A DNA stretch of 7,442 bases from J061 sp003695725 [NCBI: Candidatus Schekmanbacteria bacterium] (GCA_003695725.1 RFHX01000196.1:1-7442), one strand, 5' to 3'. Positions 1-7,196 are shown, numbered from the stretch's first letter. Program-made: numbers and translations. Notes: generated by a model from the sequence alone, not told the origin.

Positions 1-20
1 CCATAAATATTATAAAAAAA

Positions 21-188
21 TTATTTAAAAATAGGGAGGTTCAAAATCCACTCAATATCGAAAAGCTCGCCTATTGTACCCAATGCAAGTAAGGCGACAT
101 AAATAATTAGGATTGTCAAAAGAATTTCTCCTTTGTATTTCGAAAAGAAACTTTCTGAACTGTTCTTTGTTGTTTCATTTTCAGCCAT
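21..188 (-). CDS. Small single-span membrane protein, possible symporter accessory subunit
   Basis: This complete 55-codon gene runs from ATG (186-188) to TAA (21-23). A good ribosome-binding site, AGGAG at 196-200, lies 7 nt before the ATG. The protein has a hydrophilic N-terminus of about 21 residues (MAENETTKNSSES..., then KYKGE), one hydrophobic stretch at about residues 22-41 (ILLTILIIYVALLALG), and a short tail with acidic and aromatic residues (ELFDIEW) ending in LPIFK. I see no cleavable signal peptide pattern and no known enzymatic motif. It lies 59 bp downstream of the sodium:solute symporter gene on the same strand, so the two are probably co-transcribed. Small membrane partners are known next to some symporters of this superfamily (for example the two-span DUF4212 type), but this one appears to have only one span and I do not recognise its family. 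The accessory role is inferred from context alone. Confidence 0.72.
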   Translation of the reverse strand: MAENETTKNSSESFFSKYKGEILLTILIIYVALLALGTIGELFDIEWILNLPIFK

Positions 189-247
189 TTTAAATCTCCT
201 CGATCTGGTTTTATTTTATTTAATTTATAATCTTATGGCAAGACTTC

Positions 248-1699
248 TTATAATCTTTCATAAAATTTTTTTGCTTCATCATAATCATATGCAGTAACTC
301 TTGATAAAATTGGAATTAATATCAGTGGTGAAAAGAGACAAATAAAGACTGGATCTATTTTATCCGTATTGCCAAATAGATACCATAAAAGTCCGCCTGA
401 ATATCCTATCAGCATTCCCCAAAAAACGGCATATTCCGTAGTTGCTCTATAGTAGATGATATAAGCAATAGCAGTAGCAGGAGGCACAACAACAGCGAAG
501 GCAAAAAGGAGAAGTTTAAGGACGGATGCAACAGGAAATAACATAGCTGTAATTGCCGCAGTATAGCCATAAAGGACGGTTGTTGCTCTAAACCCAATTA
601 TTTTACCTCGAGGTGTAAGATTCGTGACACTACAAACCCAATCTTCGACTATCATCGTTGAACAGCTTAAAAGGATAGGGGCAGCCGAAGATATAATTGC
701 CGCAGTCACAGCTGCAAGTGCAATCCCGCCAATTAGAGGATTTACGCACATTGCAAGTTTGGTAATCGAGTAATAGCTTTTTGAAACTGCGCTTGTTCCA
801 AAGACAGCAAGAGTTTCTATACCGATAATCCCTGCTATAATAGGCACAAATGCGCTTATTATTCCTGCTATAATAAATGTATTGAATGAAGTTTTTTCAT
901 CTTTTCCAGCAGATGCAAAGTTCACATAAGCTGATACAGCAGGTGTATGAATTATTGCTGACAACTGCATTGCAAGGAGGGGAAAAATTCCGCCTCCAAT
1001 GGGACTCCACCATTTATCAACAGAAATTTCTCCATTACTAATCAATGGAACCACATAATCAACTTTTGAAACTATTTTGTCCCAACCTCCTGCATATTGT
1101 AATCCAAAAATCGCTACTGCTGTCAGCCCAAAATAGATCACAATAACATGAATTAGGTTAGTGACAGCCGACCCCCATATCCCTCCGATGGAAACATAAA
1201 AAATAAAAATCGTGGCTGCAATAAAGATGGAAATATTTAAAGGAATTGTAGTAACGGCATTCAAGATTTTTCCGGTAAGATAAATTTCTATGACCATCAC
1301 GATAAAAAGTTCTGTTTGCACACATAAACTGCCCAATATTTGACATTTTTTCCTATTGAAGCGGACATTGAAAATTTGAGGAGAGGAAAATAATTGTAGG
1401 CGTCTGAAGATTTTTGCAAAAAAAAGAGCAAAGAAAAGCATTGCAAGAATATGTGATAAGCCATACCACATATTCCATACTCCTCCGGTGATAACATCTC
1501 CTGCCACCCCATATGTTGCCACCCCACCTATCCTTATTCCTGCAACACCTGCGGCAGCAAAGATTATTCCGAGACTGCTGCTGCCAATTGCCCATCCTTC
1601 AGAAGTTGTACTTTTTTTGTAAAAGAGGGAGCCAATAAGAGTTATAAGAAAGATGTAAGATATGATGATTCCAAATATCAGCGGATTTTGAATTTCCAT
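248..1699 (-). CDS. Sodium:solute symporter (SSS) family transporter
   Basis: The product is a 483-residue polytopic inner-membrane protein predicted to couple solute uptake to a sodium gradient. Hydrophobic segments run from about residue 7 to 468, compatible with the usual 13 or so helices. Family-like features are the glycine-rich second-helix region (GIRIGGVATYG, residues 54-64), a GGIWGSAVTNLIH stretch (172-184) resembling the GG..(V)xTDxxQ region, and a helix rich in Ser and Thr (TAAIISSAAPILLSCST, 332-348) followed by Asp353. That helix corresponds to the helix-8 segment whose hydroxyl residues bind sodium in characterised members. The frame is open upstream to a TTG at 1726, but I prefer the ATG at 1699: it begins just before the first helix, although its ribosome-binding site is weak (TTGGGT). 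The substrate cannot be inferred. A small membrane protein gene follows 59 bp downstream and may encode a partner. Confidence 0.85.
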   Translation of the reverse strand: MEIQNPLIFGIIISYIFLITLIGSLFYKKSTTSEGWAIGSSSLGIIFAAAGVAGIRIGGVATYGVAGDVITGGVWNMWYGLSHILAMLFFALFFAKIFRRLQLFSSPQIFNVRFNRKKCQILGSLCVQTELFIVMVIEIYLTGKILNAVTTIPLNISIFIAATIFIFYVSIGGIWGSAVTNLIHVIVIYFGLTAVAIFGLQYAGGWDKIVSKVDYVVPLISNGEISVDKWWSPIGGGIFPLLAMQLSAIIHTPAVSAYVNFASAGKDEKTSFNTFIIAGIISAFVPIIAGIIGIETLAVFGTSAVSKSYYSITKLAMCVNPLIGGIALAAVTAAIISSAAPILLSCSTMIVEDWVCSVTNLTPRGKIIGFRATTVLYGYTAAITAMLFPVASVLKLLLFAFAVVVPPATAIAYIIYYRATTEYAVFWGMLIGYSGGLLWYLFGNTDKIDPVFICLFSPLILIPILSRVTAYDYDEAKKFYERL

Positions 1700-1737
1700 T
1701 TGACCCAATTTTATAAAAAATTCCAAAAATCGATACT

Positions 1738-1766
1738 AACATATATGGAGTAAAAAGGCAGTGCAA
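1738..1766 (-). promoter_or_regulatory. Possible weak promoter for the symporter gene
   Basis: On the minus strand TTGCAC (1766-1761) and TATGTT (1743-1738) are separated by 17 bp, the ideal spacing for a sigma-70 promoter, but each box matches the consensus only partly. It would place the transcript start roughly 30 nt before the ATG at 1699. The 153-bp gap (1700-1852) after rsfS is the longest between genes on this strand, which fits a transcription unit boundary, yet I see no GC-rich hairpin with a U-tract that would end the upstream operon. Read-through from rsfS is therefore equally possible. Confidence 0.25.
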
Positions 1767-1852
1767 TATCGGATTTTTATGAGTGTATATCAATGTGAGC
1801 AGTAATTGTTATGCTTTCTCAAGAAATTTAATCTTTGGCTGGAAATATTCAA

Positions 1853-2245
1853 TCAAGCAGGAATTTTCAGAGTCTTAGCATCTCCCCAAATTCCTTCAAG
1901 GTTGTAGTAATCTCGTGTTTCTTTCTGGAAAATATGTATTACAACATCTCCATAATCGATGACAATCCATTGACAGAGAAGAAAACCATCAACAGAAATA
2001 GCATAGATGCCTCTTTTCTTAAATTCTTCAACAATATTTTCAGCAATGCTCTTTACATTTTTATCTGAAGAGCCATGGCAAATAAAAAAATAGTCGGCAA
2101 TGCTCGTTATTTTTCTTACATCATAAAGCACCGGGTCAAGCGCCTTTTTTTCAAGGGCAAATTCAGCCGCCTTTAGGACAATCTGTTTTGAAGTCAAGCT
2201 TTCGCTTCTTTTCTTTTTAATCTTTTTTACAGGCTCTTTTCCCAA
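1853..2245 (-). CDS. rsfS: Ribosomal silencing factor RsfS
   Basis: RsfS (RsfA/Iojap family, DUF143) binds protein uL14 on the large subunit and blocks subunit joining, lowering translation when nutrients are scarce. The 130-residue product carries the family core: YDVRKITSIADYFFICHGSSD (about residues 41-61, split here as YDVRKITS then IADYFFICHGSSD), VDGF (85-88), WIVIDYGDVVIHIF (93-106), the ETRDYYNLE segment (109-117) and WGDA (120-123). The start is a TTG at 2245, chosen because a strong AAGGAGGG lies 7 nt upstream; the frame is open further to a TTG at 2281, but that start has no comparable site and would overlap nadD by 23 bp. With the chosen start, the gap to nadD is 13 bp and the nadD stop codon sits inside the ribosome-binding site, suggesting translational coupling. 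The N-terminus is unusually Lys-rich (KEPVKKIKKKR, residues 3-13). It is the last gene of the conserved block. Confidence 0.93.
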   Translation of the reverse strand: MGKEPVKKIKKKRSESLTSKQIVLKAAEFALEKKALDPVLYDVRKITSIADYFFICHGSSDKNVKSIAENIVEEFKKRGIYAISVDGFLLCQWIVIDYGDVVIHIFQKETRDYYNLEGIWGDAKTLKIPA

Positions 2246-2252
2246 AAAGTTT

Positions 2253-2260
2253 CCCTCCTT
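2253..2260 (-). promoter_or_regulatory. Ribosome-binding site that sets the rsfS start
   Basis: AAGGAGGG on the minus strand lies 7 nt before the TTG at 2245. It overlaps the TAA stop of nadD (2259-2261). This is the strongest such site near the beginning of rsfS and supports the internal TTG over the TTG at 2281. Confidence 0.75.
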
Positions 2261-2936
2261 ATATATATATTTTCTTCTCAATCAAAAATTTCTCAACTTC
2301 GTGAGGAACTAAATATTTTATTGACGACCCTTCCTTCAAACACCTTCTTATCTTGCTTGCAGAAATATCGAGAAGAATCGACGAAAATAAATAGAGTTTG
2401 TAATTGCTTGTTTCAATCCCATATATTGTAAGATTCCCCTTGCTCTTTTCCTTTTTAAATTTTATATCCGGATAATCAGATGTAATTGTTTTATATAATG
2501 TATCTTCAAGTTTGTCTTCTTTATATCCCGGCCTTGATGTAACTATAAAATTGCAGGCACGCAGAAGATTGTCCACTCTGTGCCAAGTTGAAAATTCTTC
2601 AAATGTATCGATGCCTGATATCAAATAAATATCTTCATCATATTTTTTCTTAAATTCTTCTACCGTATCGATTGTGTAAGATTTACCTCCCCTATCTATT
2701 TCGATGGTGGAAATTTTAAAAAAAGGATTGTCTTGAATTGCAATCTTCACCATTTCAGCCCGATAATGAGGAGGCGCTATCTCCCTTTCATCTTTGTGCG
2801 GAGGAATATAGGAAGGGACGAAAACAACCTCCTTCAAGTTCATTTTCTCTCTTACTTCTTCTGCAATCCTTAAATGCCCTATATGGATAGGATTGAATGT
2901 GCCTCCTAAGATTCCAATGCGACCTTTATCTTCCAT
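2259..2936 (-). CDS. nadD: Nicotinate-nucleotide adenylyltransferase
   Basis: NadD transfers AMP from ATP to nicotinic acid mononucleotide, giving deamido-NAD, the step before NAD synthetase in the cytoplasm. The 225-residue product has the usual length. It shows the nucleotidyltransferase fold signature GGTFNPIHIGH (residues 11-21) with the HxGH motif at 18-21, the segment PPHK (45-48), GGKSYTIDT (83-91), a TWHR segment (117-120), TSRPG (133-137) and the C-terminal ISASKIR (191-197), a version of the ISSTxIR motif. All the expected active-site elements are present. The start is ATG at 2936; no strong ribosome-binding site is visible before it, but the signature begins only 10 residues in, so a later start is unlikely. 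It lies 61 bp after proA and directly before rsfS, the usual nadD-rsfS pairing. Confidence 0.95.
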   Translation of the reverse strand: MEDKGRIGILGGTFNPIHIGHLRIAEEVREKMNLKEVVFVPSYIPPHKDEREIAPPHYRAEMVKIAIQDNPFFKISTIEIDRGGKSYTIDTVEEFKKKYDEDIYLISGIDTFEEFSTWHRVDNLLRACNFIVTSRPGYKEDKLEDTLYKTITSDYPDIKFKKEKSKGNLTIYGIETSNYKLYLFSSILLDISASKIRRCLKEGSSIKYLVPHEVEKFLIEKKIYI

Positions 2937-2997
2937 TCTATGAATTCAACTTTATATTGTCTTTTATACCCATCTCAATGATATAGACCGATTCTCT

Positions 2998-4254
2998 TTA
3001 ATTTCTTACCTGCCCTTCCCCATATACTATAAATTTTGTCGTAGTCAACTCTTCGAGTCCCATTGGTCCTCTGCAGTGCAGTTTTTGTGTACTTATGCCC
3101 ATTTCGGCTCCGAGTCCATATTCTCCGCCATCAGCAAAGCGTGTCGAAGCATTCACAAAAACCGATGAAGAATCGATTTCTCTTATAAATCGCTGAGCAT
3201 TAGAGTAGTTTTCCGTAATAATGGCATCAGAATGATGTGAGCTGTATGTATTTATATGCTCGATTGCCTCATCGAGTGAATCAACAATCTTTACAGCCAA
3301 TTTTAGTTCAAGAAATTCTCTGTTGAAATCTTCTTCCACTGCACTTTTTATTTTTGGGAGAATTTTTTTTGTCCTATTGCATCCCCTCATTTCAACGCCT
3401 GCATTTTGAAATTTTTTGGCTATTAGAGGCAAAAACTTTTTCGCAATATCCTTATGGACCAAGAGAGTTTCCATAGCATTACAGACACCGGGGCGCTGGA
3501 CTTTTGCATTGAATGAAACATTCACAGCCATATCCAAATCAGCATAGGAGTCGACATATGTGGTGCACAATCCCTTATCATGGCATATTACCGGTATCCT
3601 TGAATTATCTTTAACGAAATTTATTAGTCCTTCACCACCTCTTGGTATTATCATATCGATATATTTGTCGAGTTTTAACATTTCAAATACTGCTCTCCTA
3701 TCTATTGTATTTATTATTTGTATTGCCCCTTTAGGTATTTTGCATTTTCTCGATGCCTTTGCCAAAATATTCGCAATTGCACAATTGGAATTGAAAGCTT
3801 CACTTCCTCCCCTTAAAATTATTGCATTTCCCGATTTTATGCACAATGAAACCGCCTCTGCTGTAACTCCGGGCCTTGATTCGTAAATTATTCCAATGAC
3901 TCCCACAGGCACCCGCATTCTTCCTACAAGAAGACCATTAGGTCTCTTCCACATTTTTACGATTTCACCACAAGGGTCAGGCAGGGATGCAACATTCCTT
4001 ACGCTTTGGGCAAGTTTTTCTATCCGCTTCTTATCCAATTTCAACCTGTCAATCATTGCCGATGTAAGATTATTTTTCTTGGCATTTTTCAAATCTTCCT
4101 TATTTGCCTTGATGATCTTTTGATAATTTGTCTCAAGCCCCTTTGCCATTTCAAGAAGGGCTCTATTCTTGACTTCAGTTGACAAAACAGAAAGCTTCCT
4201 GCCTGCTTCTCTCGCAAGTTTTCCGTTTTTTTCAAGTTCTTTTTCAATAGACAT
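2998..4254 (-). CDS. proA: Gamma-glutamyl phosphate reductase (glutamate-5-semialdehyde dehydrogenase)
   Basis: ProA reduces gamma-glutamyl phosphate with NADPH to glutamate-5-semialdehyde, the second step of proline synthesis from glutamate. The 418-residue product has the normal family length and belongs to the aldehyde dehydrogenase superfamily. Visible landmarks are the cofactor-domain stretch GVIGIIYESRPGVT (118-131), ILRGGSEA (146-153), IPRGGEGL (203-210) and the catalytic motif AKVQRPGVCNAMETLL (250-265) with the nucleophile Cys258. Near the C-terminus, FADGGEYGLGAEMGISTQK matches the conserved end of the family. The start is ATG at 4254, preceded by a GGGGG-type purine run. It follows proB after 46 bp, so the unstable acyl phosphate made by ProB is handled by a neighbouring gene product, as is usual in bacteria. 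proC is not in the window. Confidence 0.97.
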   Translation of the reverse strand: MSIEKELEKNGKLAREAGRKLSVLSTEVKNRALLEMAKGLETNYQKIIKANKEDLKNAKKNNLTSAMIDRLKLDKKRIEKLAQSVRNVASLPDPCGEIVKMWKRPNGLLVGRMRVPVGVIGIIYESRPGVTAEAVSLCIKSGNAIILRGGSEAFNSNCAIANILAKASRKCKIPKGAIQIINTIDRRAVFEMLKLDKYIDMIIPRGGEGLINFVKDNSRIPVICHDKGLCTTYVDSYADLDMAVNVSFNAKVQRPGVCNAMETLLVHKDIAKKFLPLIAKKFQNAGVEMRGCNRTKKILPKIKSAVEEDFNREFLELKLAVKIVDSLDEAIEHINTYSSHHSDAIITENYSNAQRFIREIDSSSVFVNASTRFADGGEYGLGAEMGISTQKLHCRGPMGLEELTTTKFIVYGEGQVRN

Positions 4255-4300
4255 TCAACTTATCCCCCTGCTTTAAGAATTTTTTATTTTCCAATTCAAT

Positions 4301-5434
4301 TTATTCTATTATTACAAGATTATCCCTATGGATAACTTCATCAACATTGTCTCTGCCAAGAATCTTTTTTATCTCTGGTGACTTTTTCCCTTTGATCTTT
4401 TCAAGCTCTGAAAAGGAATAATTGACAAGTCCTCGCGCAAAGATTTCTCCATTTTCAGAGGAAATCTCTACTGAATCACCCTCTGAAAATTTGCCTTCAA
4501 TCTTCTTTATGCCTGTTGCAAGGAGACTCTTACCCTTTTTTTCAAGTGCTTCCTGTGCGCCTTTGTCAACGATTATTTTGCCTTTAGCTTTCATAGTAAA
4601 TCCTATCCAATGTTTCCTTCGTGTTATTCTCTCAATCTTAGGAAGAAAAAGCGTGCCGCATTCCTTGCCCGCAAAAAAATCTAATAGGATACTTCTCCTT
4701 TTCCCGCTTGCTATCAAGGTAGCCACACCCGACAGCGCTGCTTTTTTTGCCGACTGCACTTTGGCTGTCATACCTCCGCTTCCAAGGAGGCTTGTCGTTG
4801 TATCAAGCATAGTAAAGATGGATTTGTCAAACCTGTCAACGAGAGGAACAATAGATGAAACTCCCTTTGAATTTCTATTTTCTATACCGTCAACATCAGT
4901 AAGGAGTACTAACAGGTTGGCTTCAATCATATTCGCAAGAGATGCTGCTAAAAAATCATTATCTCCAAATCTGATCTCATCTACAGAAACTGTATCATTT
5001 TCATTTATGATTGGCACAACTCCATAATTCATAAGTGTGCGAATAGTATTCACGGCGTTTAAATAGCGCTTTCTCGATGTCAAGTCTTCGTGGGTCAAAA
5101 GTATCTGTCCAACTTTCATCCCATATCGTGCAAAAGCCTTTTCATAAAACTGCATCAATTTGCTTTGCCCCACTGCTGCAGCAGCTTGTTTTTCTTTGAG
5201 TGAAGAAATTTTCCCTCTTATTCCAAGATAACTTTTACCTGCAGCTATAGCACCTGATGTTACAAAAATGAAATCATATCTGTTGTTCAATTCAGCCAAT
5301 TGTCTGACTATTGCATTTATTCTTCTTGAATTTATCCCATATTTCTCATCAGACAAAACAGCACTACCAACCTTGACGACAAAACGCTTAATAGATGACA
5401 AAAAACTCTGTCTATCAAAATTTTCAATTCTCAT
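4301..5434 (-). CDS. proB: Glutamate 5-kinase
   Basis: ProB phosphorylates the side-chain carboxyl of glutamate with ATP, the committed step of proline synthesis and normally the point of proline feedback inhibition. The 377-residue product contains an amino-acid kinase domain (about 16-260) with VVKVGSAVLS (19-28), VTSGAIAAG (58-66), the glutamate and proline-binding region INENDTV (143-149) with FGDND (156-160), TDVDG (179-183) and GSGGMTAK (218-225; usually GTGGM). A C-terminal PUA domain follows at about 280-355, so this is the long, two-domain form. The ATG at 5434 lies inside the end of obg: the two genes overlap by 11 bp, which suggests translational coupling. A GGGAAG purine run precedes the ATG. 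Gene order obg-proB-proA is shared with many bacteria, so linkage to ribosome genes is conserved rather than new. Confidence 0.97.
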   Translation of the reverse strand: MRIENFDRQSFLSSIKRFVVKVGSAVLSDEKYGINSRRINAIVRQLAELNNRYDFIFVTSGAIAAGKSYLGIRGKISSLKEKQAAAAVGQSKLMQFYEKAFARYGMKVGQILLTHEDLTSRKRYLNAVNTIRTLMNYGVVPIINENDTVSVDEIRFGDNDFLAASLANMIEANLLVLLTDVDGIENRNSKGVSSIVPLVDRFDKSIFTMLDTTTSLLGSGGMTAKVQSAKKAALSGVATLIASGKRRSILLDFFAGKECGTLFLPKIERITRRKHWIGFTMKAKGKIIVDKGAQEALEKKGKSLLATGIKKIEGKFSEGDSVEISSENGEIFARGLVNYSFSELEKIKGKKSPEIKKILGRDNVDEVIHRDNLVIIE

Positions 5435-6446
5435 TCTTTTCTTCCCTGCTTTTGAGAATCAACTCATTTAGACGCCATATTAGTTTCTTAAGCCCTTTTT
5501 TCCTTATTGCCGAAATCGAGTACACTTCAAGGTCGCTTTTTTGTCTAATTTCATCCTCAACCTTTTTTATCTTACTCTCATCACTTTCAAGGTCAATCTT
5601 GTTCAGAGCTATAATTTGCTTTTTATTCAAAAGTTCAGGATTGTATTGGTATAGCTCAGCTTTCAAGGTCGCAAAAATCTCAATGGGACTTTTTTCTTTA
5701 AATCCTAAATAATCGATCAAATACAGTATAACACCTGTTCGTTCAATATGCTTCAAAAACCTCAAACCTAAACCTGACCCCTTATGAGCACCTTCTATCA
5801 GTCCGGGAATGTCAGCTATAACAAAGCTATTCTCTTCATCAACTTTTATTACACCAAGAGATGGTTCAAGTGTTGTAAATGGATAATCTCCAACCTTAGG
5901 ATGGGCATTCGATACAACTGAAATCAAAGTGGATTTTCCTGCATTTGGAAATCCCACCAAACCAACATCTGCCATTAATTTCAATTCAAGGCGCAGAGTT
6001 CGTTCTTCACCTTTTTCACCTTCTTCAAAGGTTCTTGGCGCCTGATTTGTCGAAGATTTGAAACGGGCATTCCCTCTGCCTCCTCTACCCCCCTTTGCAA
6101 CAACACATTCAGCACCTTCACAATCAAGATCAGCAATCAGCGATGAATCTTCTTTGTCATAGATAAGCGTACCTACAGGCACTAAAACAATCTTATCTTC
6201 TCCATTTTTTCCATGAAGTCCTGAACCTTTTCCATGTACACCACGGGCAGCTTTTATGTGGGGTTTATATTTGAAGTCTATCAGCGTAGACTTCCTTGAA
6301 GATGCCCTGAATATTACATCACCGCCTTTTCCGCCATCTCCGCCATCAGGTCCCCCAAAGGGAACAAATTTTTCGCGTCTGAAACTTACACATCCATTTC
6401 CGCCGTCTCCGGCTTTGACATAGACAGTTGCTTCATCAATAAACAC
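5424..6446 (-). CDS. obg: Obg-family GTPase (ribosome assembly)
   Basis: Obg (CgtA/ObgE) is an essential GTPase acting in late assembly of the large ribosomal subunit and in stress and cell-cycle responses. The 340-residue product begins with the glycine-rich Obg fold (about 1-157), including KAGDGGNG (11-18) and repeated GGxGG turns, followed by the GTPase domain: P-loop GFPNAGKST (165-173), switch I TT (191-192), DIPG (212-215), NKID (282-285) and SAI (312-314). It stops soon afterwards and lacks the extra C-terminal OCT domain found in some lineages. The start is GTG at 6446, fixed by the canonical MFIDEA beginning. No clear ribosome-binding site is visible in the 24-bp gap after rpmA, so translation may depend on coupling. 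The last 11 bp overlap proB. Confidence 0.96.
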   Translation of the reverse strand: MFIDEATVYVKAGDGGNGCVSFRREKFVPFGGPDGGDGGKGGDVIFRASSRKSTLIDFKYKPHIKAARGVHGKGSGLHGKNGEDKIVLVPVGTLIYDKEDSSLIADLDCEGAECVVAKGGRGGRGNARFKSSTNQAPRTFEEGEKGEERTLRLELKLMADVGLVGFPNAGKSTLISVVSNAHPKVGDYPFTTLEPSLGVIKVDEENSFVIADIPGLIEGAHKGSGLGLRFLKHIERTGVILYLIDYLGFKEKSPIEIFATLKAELYQYNPELLNKKQIIALNKIDLESDESKIKKVEDEIRQKSDLEVYSISAIRKKGLKKLIWRLNELILKSREEKNEN

Positions 6447-6470
6447 TGAGTGGCGCGCAGTTTTATAATA

Positions 6471-6731
6471 TTAGTTTTCGGTAGGATAAACGCTAATTCT
6501 TTTTTTGCCTTTTGATACCCATTCCAAGGCAACCTTCCCTGCTACCAATGCGAAAAGAGTATCGTCTTTGCCTCTTCCTACATTTTTGCCAGGTAAAATC
6601 TTCGTTCCTCTCTGCCTCACAAGGATTGTGCCGCAATTGACACTTTGACCACTAAAGCGCTTCACACCAAGACGTTTTCCTGCACTGTCGCGGCCATTAC
6701 TTGAACTTCCACCAGCTTTTTTATGTGCCAA
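6471..6731 (-). CDS. rpmA: Large ribosomal subunit protein bL27
   Basis: bL27 sits at the peptidyl-transferase centre of the 50S subunit, where its flexible N-terminus reaches toward the P-site tRNA. The 86-residue product is full length and highly conserved: [16 protein letters not shown] at the start, [11 protein letters not shown] (18-28), ILVRQRGT (36-43) and [16 protein letters not shown] (47-62). There is no N-terminal extension ahead of AHKK, so the cleavage by the Prp protease seen in Firmicutes is not expected. The start codon is TTG at 6731, supported by AAAGGAG (6740-6746) 8 nt upstream and by the invariant AHKKAGG sequence directly after it. It follows rplU after 25 bp. Confidence 0.97.
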   Translation of the reverse strand: MAHKKAGGSSSNGRDSAGKRLGVKRFSGQSVNCGTILVRQRGTKILPGKNVGRGKDDTLFALVAGKVALEWVSKGKKRISVYPTEN

Positions 6732-6739
6732 TTTATCTT

Positions 6740-6746
6740 CTCCTTT
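6740..6746 (-). promoter_or_regulatory. Ribosome-binding site supporting the TTG start of rpmA
   Basis: AAAGGAG on the minus strand lies 8 nt before the TTG at 6731. It confirms that this non-ATG codon is the initiation site. Confidence 0.75.
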
Positions 6747-6756
6747 AAATCTACTC

Positions 6757-7068
6757 TTATGAATTAATCTCTTTTATTTTTAGCAAAGAAACTATTTGTC
6801 TGTGTCCCTTTTTTCTGCGATAATTTTTTCGTCTTTTAAACTTAAAGACAATTACTTTTTTATCTTTTACAGTTTCCACGAGTTCAGCATTTACACTTGC
6901 ATTCTCCACAAAAGGGTTGCCTATCTTTGTCTCTTTACCATCACTGACAAAAAGGACTTCATTCAAGACGATTGTATCTCCGGGCTTTCCCTCAATCTTT
7001 TCTACCTTTATTAAATCTCCGGGAGAAACAGTATATTGTTTACCCCCTGTTTGCACTACAGCATACAC
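6757..7068 (-). CDS. rplU: Large ribosomal subunit protein bL21
   Basis: bL21 binds 23S rRNA in the large subunit and contacts bL20. The 103-residue product has standard length and begins with the canonical [13 protein letters not shown] (2-14), followed by the PGD turn (16-18), NEVLFV (36-41) and the basic RNA-binding signature [14 protein letters not shown] (78-91). The start is GTG at 7068: a GGAGG core (7077-7081) lies 8 nt upstream, and the ATG nearer the binding site is in another frame. It is the first gene of the operon, behind a promoter at 7169-7196 and a leader of about 94 nt. The insertion sequence lies farther upstream and points away from it. Confidence 0.97.
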   Translation of the reverse strand: MYAVVQTGGKQYTVSPGDLIKVEKIEGKPGDTIVLNEVLFVSDGKETKIGNPFVENASVNAELVETVKDKKVIVFKFKRRKNYRRKKGHRQIVSLLKIKEINS

Positions 7069-7162
7069 TATATCTTCCTCCCATTATGCTAAACTATCCG
7101 ATTTTCAGCTGAACCTATTGATCGTTTTTCGCCGCTAAAACCAAACTCTATCATTCAGAGAG
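7069..7162 (-). promoter_or_regulatory. Leader region of the rplU operon mRNA
   Basis: If transcription starts about 7 nt after the -10 box, the rplU message carries an untranslated leader of roughly 94 nt. It contains a possible hairpin GTTTT / AAAAC around an AGCGGCGA loop (near 7124-7141), a weak ACTCT / AGAGT pairing near its 5' end, and a perfect 10-bp palindrome TTCAGCTGAA (7104-7113). Leaders that mediate feedback control by ribosomal proteins are known for several such operons, including L21 leaders in Firmicutes. I cannot match this one to a known class, and a regulatory role is only a possibility. Confidence 0.35.
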
Positions 7163-7168
7163 AGTAGA

Positions 7169-7196
7169 TTAATATTTATTTTCCAATAAAAGTCAA
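7169..7196 (-). promoter_or_regulatory. Sigma-70-type promoter of the rplU-rpmA-obg operon
   Basis: On the minus strand TTGACT (7196-7191; 5 of 6 consensus bases) is followed after 16 bp by TATTAA (7174-7169; 4 of 6). Directly upstream, 7197-7215 is almost pure A/T with a tandem AATATTG pair (7200-7213), resembling an UP element. It is the best promoter in the divergent intergenic region and is well placed to drive the ribosomal-protein operon. Confidence 0.62.

Noticed and set aside
1812-1832. Symmetric sequence TTTCTTGAGAAA after rsfS as a terminator
   Set aside because: The stem is short and A/T-only apart from one or two pairs, the loop would be very small, and no U-tract follows, so it does not support a rho-independent terminator.
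2246-2281. Longer rsfS start at TTG 2281 overlapping nadD
   Set aside because: It lacks a good ribosome-binding site and overlaps nadD by 23 bp, whereas TTG 2245 has AAGGAGGG 7 nt upstream.
3560-3886. 108-codon plus-strand open frame inside proA
   Set aside because: It is antisense to the proA catalytic region and shows no motif or ribosome-binding site; it is a shadow of the real gene.
4422-5027. Long open frame of 201 codons on the plus strand inside proB
   Set aside because: It lies wholly antisense to proB, whose motifs are all intact, has no recognisable family pattern and is Ser/Pro-rich as expected from antisense reading of an AT-rich gene.
7104-7113. Perfect palindrome TTCAGCTGAA as a repressor operator
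   Set aside because: It is a single 10-bp palindrome downstream of the promoter, matching no operator I know; chance occurrence is plausible. It is noted only within the leader entry.
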